This document shows, piece after piece, positions 60,045-64,000 of a stretch of 64,000 nt of DNA. The stretch is from assembly GCF_016056305.1 (NCBI RefSeq), contig NZ_JAECZC010000013.1:90717-154716 (forward strand), in the 5' to 3' direction. The DNA is from Amazonocrinis nigriterrae CENA67. Lineage in GTDB: Bacteria; Cyanobacteriota; Cyanobacteriia; Cyanobacteriales; Nostocaceae. The notes beneath the pieces are model-generated. The model searched no databases, was not told where the DNA came from, and worked only from the letters and a program-made list of their open reading frames with translations. A program made the translations under genes and the position numbers. How positions within the stretch are numbered: position 1 is the first letter of the stretch; each line of letters opens with the position of its first letter.

Positions 60045-60941
60045 TTAAAGCCAAAGGTCGAATTTGAGTGGTGGCATATCGTTTAAAAGCCATAAATTGT
60101 TAATTTTGTTAAGATTAGCCAATTAGCTCTCAGTATGATTCGGCTTCTATCACCTAATTGCTAGGTTACAAACTAGACTGCACACTACTCTATTGCAAAG
60201 CTGAAAATAGTATCTAAAATGACCTTTACCATTTAGACTATGGGTATACTTAGATGCATACTAATCCAAATAAAGTAATTTATTACTTTTTTGGTAAGGT
60301 TATGGTCATTGAAAATTTATCTTTCAGGGCTATTGCTCTAACCAGGGTTTTACTCAATTTGAAGAAGTATTAACTGGCGCAAGAAGGCAGGAAAAATATT
60401 GTTTATCAAATAAGCTTTTTAGCCCTTTTGATTTGGATAGTTATTTTCGCTACCCTCCACTAGTGCCAGTTTTAGTTAAGTATGCGATGTGTAAAATATC
60501 TTCAAAATAGCTAACAGCTAATTATGAGCAATCGCTGTCGTTTAAGGTAGTATTTTCGAGTTTAGAAAATATTTCGCCTTTGCAACTGGCGCAAGAGACA
60601 TTTTTGACAAAATTATAAAGCATAGATGAATTTGGGCAGGGGCTTGGTCGTCAATCAGCGCTCCTGCTCATCTTATAGGGAAGCAAAGTGCTGAGTGCTG
60701 TAGACGCTTCTGCGGCTTCCCGCAGGGGCCCCGAGTTCCCCAGAGGGGGCCCCGAAGTCCCCCGTTGTTCGCTCGAAGAGCGTTCCCGCAGGGTAGCAAG
60801 TGGCGTTGCTGAGTAGAAACTAAGTTGCTTTCAAGCTTTGAGCAATCAACACTGTCCTAACCTATGTGACTATGGCTATACCTAATGTATGGTCTTTTAG
60901 ATTTTTGTACGCTCTGCCATCAGGCTCACTCAATAGGGTGT
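60045..60941. other. Intergenic region with a dispersed repeat and GC-rich block
   Basis: About 900 bp. The first 600 bp are AT-rich with no recognised gene. A GC-rich repeat block (about 60690-60815) contains GGGGCCCCGAGTTCCCC, GGGGGCCCCGAAG and AAGAGCGTTCCCGCAGGG. The inverted copy of the 49419 repeat follows at 60823-60880. Confidence 0.5.
60823..60880 (-). repeat. Dispersed repeat, copy 2
   Basis: Reverse-complement match to 49419-49476 (about 48 of 58 positions), including TTTGAGCAATCAACACT and CCTAACCTATGTGACTA. The two copies frame the 11-kb signalling-gene region in opposite orientation. Confidence 0.7.
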
Positions 60942-61640
60942 TTATTTAGCAAGACCGTGTTCTAGTGCAAAACGAACTAACTCAGTACGACTATTGGTGC
61001 CGGTTTTACTAAACAAACGACTGACGTATTTTTCTACATTGCGAACGCTGGTTTCTAAGCGACGGGCAATTTCTTTATTCATCAATCCTTCAGCTACCAA
61101 ATTTAAAACACTTTGTTCTCTAGGGGTCAAGTCGATTTTAAAAGGAGTTGGGGATTGAGCGATCGCATTTCTTTGGGTTAATAAAGCCTTAATTTGGGCA
61201 ATTTGATTGGCCAGTTCAGCAATATCAGGCGTTTCACCCTCTTCACCCGTCGTAGTTTGAGGCTTAGCTGTGCGGCGGGTGAGTAAGTTTTCCACTATTG
61301 CTACTAACTCATCTGGATCGAAGGGTTTAGGCAGGTAAGCATCAACACCAGCTTGATAGCCTTGGATGCGATCGCCTGTCATACCTTTGGCAGTTAAGAA
61401 TACTACTGGAAGTGCTTGGAAGCGGGGGTCTTCTCGCAGTTGTTTGAGGAATTGATAGCCGTCTACCTGAGGCATCATGATATCGGAAATCACTAGGTCA
61501 GGTGTATTTTGCTGCATCAAATCCCAACCTTCACGGGCGTTACTGGCAACTTGAACGCTGAAACCGCTTTCTTGCAAATAATCTTTCACAGCTTCCCGTA
61601 ACCCTGGTTCATCATCCACCAGTAACAATTGTGCTGACAT
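60942..61640 (-). CDS. NarL/FixJ-type response regulator
   Basis: This 232-residue protein starts MSAQLLLVDDEPGLREAVKDYLQ. The receiver domain has the phospho-acceptor Asp in LVISDIMMPQVDGYQFL and FLTAKGMTGDRI, with KPFDPDEL at its end. A linker leads to a LuxR-type HTH: LTPREQSVLNLVAEGLMNKEIARRLETSVRNVEKYVSRLFSKTG. It is a DNA-binding regulator of the cyanobacterial Rre1/Ycf29 or NrrA kind; I cannot decide which. An upstream in-frame start is rejected because AAGGAA precedes the ATG at 61640. It lies 79 bp downstream of dnaX. Confidence 0.88.
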   Translation of the reverse strand: MSAQLLLVDDEPGLREAVKDYLQESGFSVQVASNAREGWDLMQQNTPDLVISDIMMPQVDGYQFLKQLREDPRFQALPVVFLTAKGMTGDRIQGYQAGVDAYLPKPFDPDELVAIVENLLTRRTAKPQTTTGEEGETPDIAELANQIAQIKALLTQRNAIAQSPTPFKIDLTPREQSVLNLVAEGLMNKEIARRLETSVRNVEKYVSRLFSKTGTNSRTELVRFALEHGLAK

Positions 61641-61719
61641 TGAAAGTTTCCTTGAGTTTACCTTTTTCCAATTTAGCGAAAGTTGACAGGCATTGATCAC
61701 AAGGCGTGGATTGTTGATT

Positions 61720-63849
61720 TTATTCATCGTCTGCATCTGATTCATCTGTCCACTCAGATGTGTTTGTGGAGTCAGATGATTCCATACCATCGTCTGTAAG
61801 GCGAATAATTTCTCCTTGGAAGTATTGCGCTAAACGCTGGGCTGCGATCGCTACTTCATCAGTTTCCCAGTCAGATACAGGTTTTTGTATTGGTGGTGGA
61901 GATACAGTTTGTCCGCCACTCCCATTCCTCGCAGCCGATGCAGTTACATTTTTTGCTGTCGGCTCAGTTTTTATTGGTGCTGATGCTTGTGTCTGTACTG
62001 GTGTGGCTGGCTGCGGTACTGGTGTGGCTGGCTGTGTATTTTGATTGTTGTACTTGGGAGGAGGTGACTGCTGAACTGTAGGGGAAGGCTTGGCTGGAGG
62101 GCTTTTTCTAGCTACAGTAGAGGTTGAGGAAGTTCCTTTCTCTAGGCTTACCTTGACTTCATGTCCGAAAGATTGCTGAAAAGCCGCTGCAATCATAGGT
62201 AAATCAGACTTAACCTTGTCATACCATACAGGTTTGACAGCAACACGAGCTGTAGTACCATCAAATTCCATAAGATAGCCCATTTGACGCAGCATTTCTT
62301 GCCTTGATTTTGGCTGGAGGTTAGCAAGCATCTGTTGCCAAACTTGAGTTAAATCATACTGTGATGCTTCAACAACTTCTTCTGTTGGTGATGCTGGAGA
62401 TATTTCTTGTGCAGGTGTGATGACAGGCTGCTCTTGTACGGCTGGTCGATGATTAAATCCATTTTCAGCTGGTGGTGAAACCGCTGTCAGTGGCTCACGA
62501 GTAGATCCATTTTCAGCTGGTGGCGACACCGAGTTAGTAGAAGAGGTATGATTCTCCTCTGAACGGCTTTGTGTAGAGCGATCGCTCAAACCATTTCCGT
62601 TTGTGGAAGCGGTTTTGGAAGAGTTGGGTTGTTGAGGTGAAGTTGCAGGATCAGCTTTTGAGAACTGCTGAGGCGATGACTGCCGATGATTAGTACTAGT
62701 TAATACCGCAGGCGTTGTGGTGACTTTAGGTGAAATGCCTGTGGCTGTAGGTTGAATATTGGCACTTGGTAACAATCCTAATAATGTCACCTCCAACCAT
62801 AAACGCGGCTGGGTAGTATTTTTAATCTGGACTTCAGCTGTTCGTAGGTGTTGCTGTCCTATCAAAATTGTACTGGTGTCCAATTGCTGGGCAAACTCAA
62901 CTAATGCTTTCCAAGTTTGGGGAGTACAAGCTACCAAATCGTCACGATTAGGTGCTGTTTTGGCAATTAGCAAGTCACGGTAGAAAGCGGCGAGATTTTG
63001 CAGAATAGTTAACGGTTCCCGACCACGATCTAGAATATTACGGCTACAGTCCAAAACTGCTTCGGGATTATCTTGTGTAATAGCACTTAATAATGCTAAC
63101 AAGTCGCGTTCGCTGACTGATCCCACTAAATCCCAAACTTTATCCGGTGTCACTTCCCCTGACAGCAGCGCTAATTGATCGAGCAAGCTTTCTGCGTCTC
63201 GTAATCCTCCCTGAGCAATTTGAGCTACTAAAGTTACAGCATCAGGTGTAATATCAATTTGTTCTTTCGAAGCGATCGCACTTAAGTGCTTAACCATCGC
63301 TTCTAATTGAATACGTCTAAAATCAAACCTTTGACAGCGCGAGATAATTGTCGGTAATACTCGCTGGGGATCTGTTGTCGCCAGGACGAAAACTACGTGT
63401 TTTGGGGGCTCTTCTAGTGTTTTTAATAACGCATTAAATGCGGCGGTACTGAGCATGTGGCATTCATCGACCACATAAACCTTATAGCGACATTGCACTG
63501 GTGCAAACTGGGCTTTTTCAATCAGTTCGCGGATATTATCAACACCAGTGTTACTAGCTGCATCGATTTCAATTACATCAAGGGAGTAACCTTTAGTGAT
63601 TCCCTGACAAACATCGCATACACCACATGGTACAGGGGTCGGCTTGTCACTTTTGAGACAATTGAGGGATTTAGCCAGAATACGGGCGCTAGAAGTTTTC
63701 CCCGTACCTCGTGGCCCAGTGAATAAATAGGCAGGGGCGATTTTCGCGGTGGCGATCGCATTAGTGAGGGTAGTAGCGATCGCCTCTTGTCCCACTAGTT
63801 CAGCAAAACTCTTTGGGCGATACTTGTGGTGCAGGGGTTCGTAAGACAT
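61720..63849 (-). CDS. dnaX: DNA polymerase III subunits gamma and tau
   Basis: This AAA+ clamp-loader subunit of about 709 residues starts MSYEPLHHKYRPKSFAELVGQ. Walker A is GPRGTGKTS, followed by the zinc-binding Cys set (CGVCDVC), EIDAASNTGVDNIREL, the Walker B/SRC region VDECHML, LEEPP and TIISRCQRFDFRR. A Ser/Pro/Thr-rich linker (about 370-590) and an acidic C-terminal tail follow. No intein is present at the Walker A site, where some cyanobacterial dnaX genes carry one. Start is the ATG at 63849; a few codons upstream are dropped. Confidence 0.95.
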   Translation of the reverse strand: MSYEPLHHKYRPKSFAELVGQEAIATTLTNAIATAKIAPAYLFTGPRGTGKTSSARILAKSLNCLKSDKPTPVPCGVCDVCQGITKGYSLDVIEIDAASNTGVDNIRELIEKAQFAPVQCRYKVYVVDECHMLSTAAFNALLKTLEEPPKHVVFVLATTDPQRVLPTIISRCQRFDFRRIQLEAMVKHLSAIASKEQIDITPDAVTLVAQIAQGGLRDAESLLDQLALLSGEVTPDKVWDLVGSVSERDLLALLSAITQDNPEAVLDCSRNILDRGREPLTILQNLAAFYRDLLIAKTAPNRDDLVACTPQTWKALVEFAQQLDTSTILIGQQHLRTAEVQIKNTTQPRLWLEVTLLGLLPSANIQPTATGISPKVTTTPAVLTSTNHRQSSPQQFSKADPATSPQQPNSSKTASTNGNGLSDRSTQSRSEENHTSSTNSVSPPAENGSTREPLTAVSPPAENGFNHRPAVQEQPVITPAQEISPASPTEEVVEASQYDLTQVWQQMLANLQPKSRQEMLRQMGYLMEFDGTTARVAVKPVWYDKVKSDLPMIAAAFQQSFGHEVKVSLEKGTSSTSTVARKSPPAKPSPTVQQSPPPKYNNQNTQPATPVPQPATPVQTQASAPIKTEPTAKNVTASAARNGSGGQTVSPPPIQKPVSDWETDEVAIAAQRLAQYFQGEIIRLTDDGMESSDSTNTSEWTDESDADDE

Positions 63850-63961
63850 GGATTTATAAACACAAGCGCCCAATTTGACATTCAATTATTTTAAACGTAG
63901 GAATACTACTTATAAAGGATTAATTATTTCCTACATTCCTCTCCATTATAGTACATTTGAA

Positions 63962-64000
63962 CCATATTAGGGAATTGGGAATGGGGCAGGGGGGCAGGGG
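63962..64000. repeat. Short-repeat tract at the window end
   Basis: AATTGGGAATGGGGCAGGGG-type units upstream of dnaX run to the edge of the window. Confidence 0.6.

Noticed and set aside
61720..63849. An intein in dnaX
   Set aside because: The Walker A GPRGTGKTS and following residues are continuous and the protein has normal length.

Overview
The window is chromosomal DNA of a filamentous cyanobacterium, most likely a Nostocales member. The signs are many HIP1 sites (GCGATCGC), spacers full of 7-8 bp short tandem repeats (GGGAATT, TTAGGAG, TCAGTTG and GAGCAGGG types), an NDH-1 subunit NdhM, an FHA-fused class A PBP, Pst genes with a cyanobacterial Pho box, and a nirA-nrtP-narB nitrate cluster. 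No phage, plasmid, CRISPR array or complete insertion sequence was seen. Short non-autonomous repeat elements are frequent.

Layout. 1-9.9 kb: 3' end of speA, a sugar-phosphate nucleotidyltransferase, scpA, an AI-2E/PerM-family membrane protein, pdxH, a DUF3153 lipoprotein with a TPR protein, argB, an MlaE-type permease and aroK. 10.4-16.8 kb: small conserved proteins, a UbiX-type flavin prenyltransferase, an RNase II/R-family protein that has lost its metal-binding aspartates, and a conserved protein of unknown role. 17-21.3 kb: pstSCAB with a two-repeat Pho box and a terminator. 22-31.2 kb: bioY-lspA, a secreted repeat protein, the FHA-PBP, a DUF4335/DUF3038 pair, apt and a peptide-type ABC permease. 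31.5-40.2 kb: a small HTH regulator with a palindromic operator, two peroxiredoxin-family proteins, a glycogen-debranching enzyme, tRNA-Met, a GNAT acetyltransferase and recJ. 40.4-49.1 kb: a Rieske protein divergent from nirA-nrtP-narB, then a PsiE-like protein, a nitrate-reductase-associated protein and a DJ-1/PfpI protein. 49.7-57.1 kb: a signalling group with FHA-PrsW, an uncharacterised helical protein, a CHAT-FHA protease and a PP2C phosphatase. 58.3-63.9 kb: ndhM, a small conserved protein, a NarL-type response regulator and dnaX.

How the genes work together. The nitrate block covers uptake (NrtP), reduction to nitrite (NarB) and to ammonium (NirA). PstSCAB imports phosphate, and ArgB and SpeA belong to arginine and polyamine metabolism. 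The PP2C, FHA-CHAT and downstream genes form a co-directional trio that looks like phosphothreonine signalling coupled to a caspase-like protease.

The most unusual features are (1) short-repeat cassettes inserted in frame inside four housekeeping enzymes (debranching enzyme, RecJ, NirA, NarB); (2) the PP2C/FHA-CHAT cluster; (3) a miniature element family with TACCATTTC-type ends and 3-bp flanking duplications; and (4) the RNB protein without catalytic aspartates. All functional calls come from reading motifs; no database search was possible.
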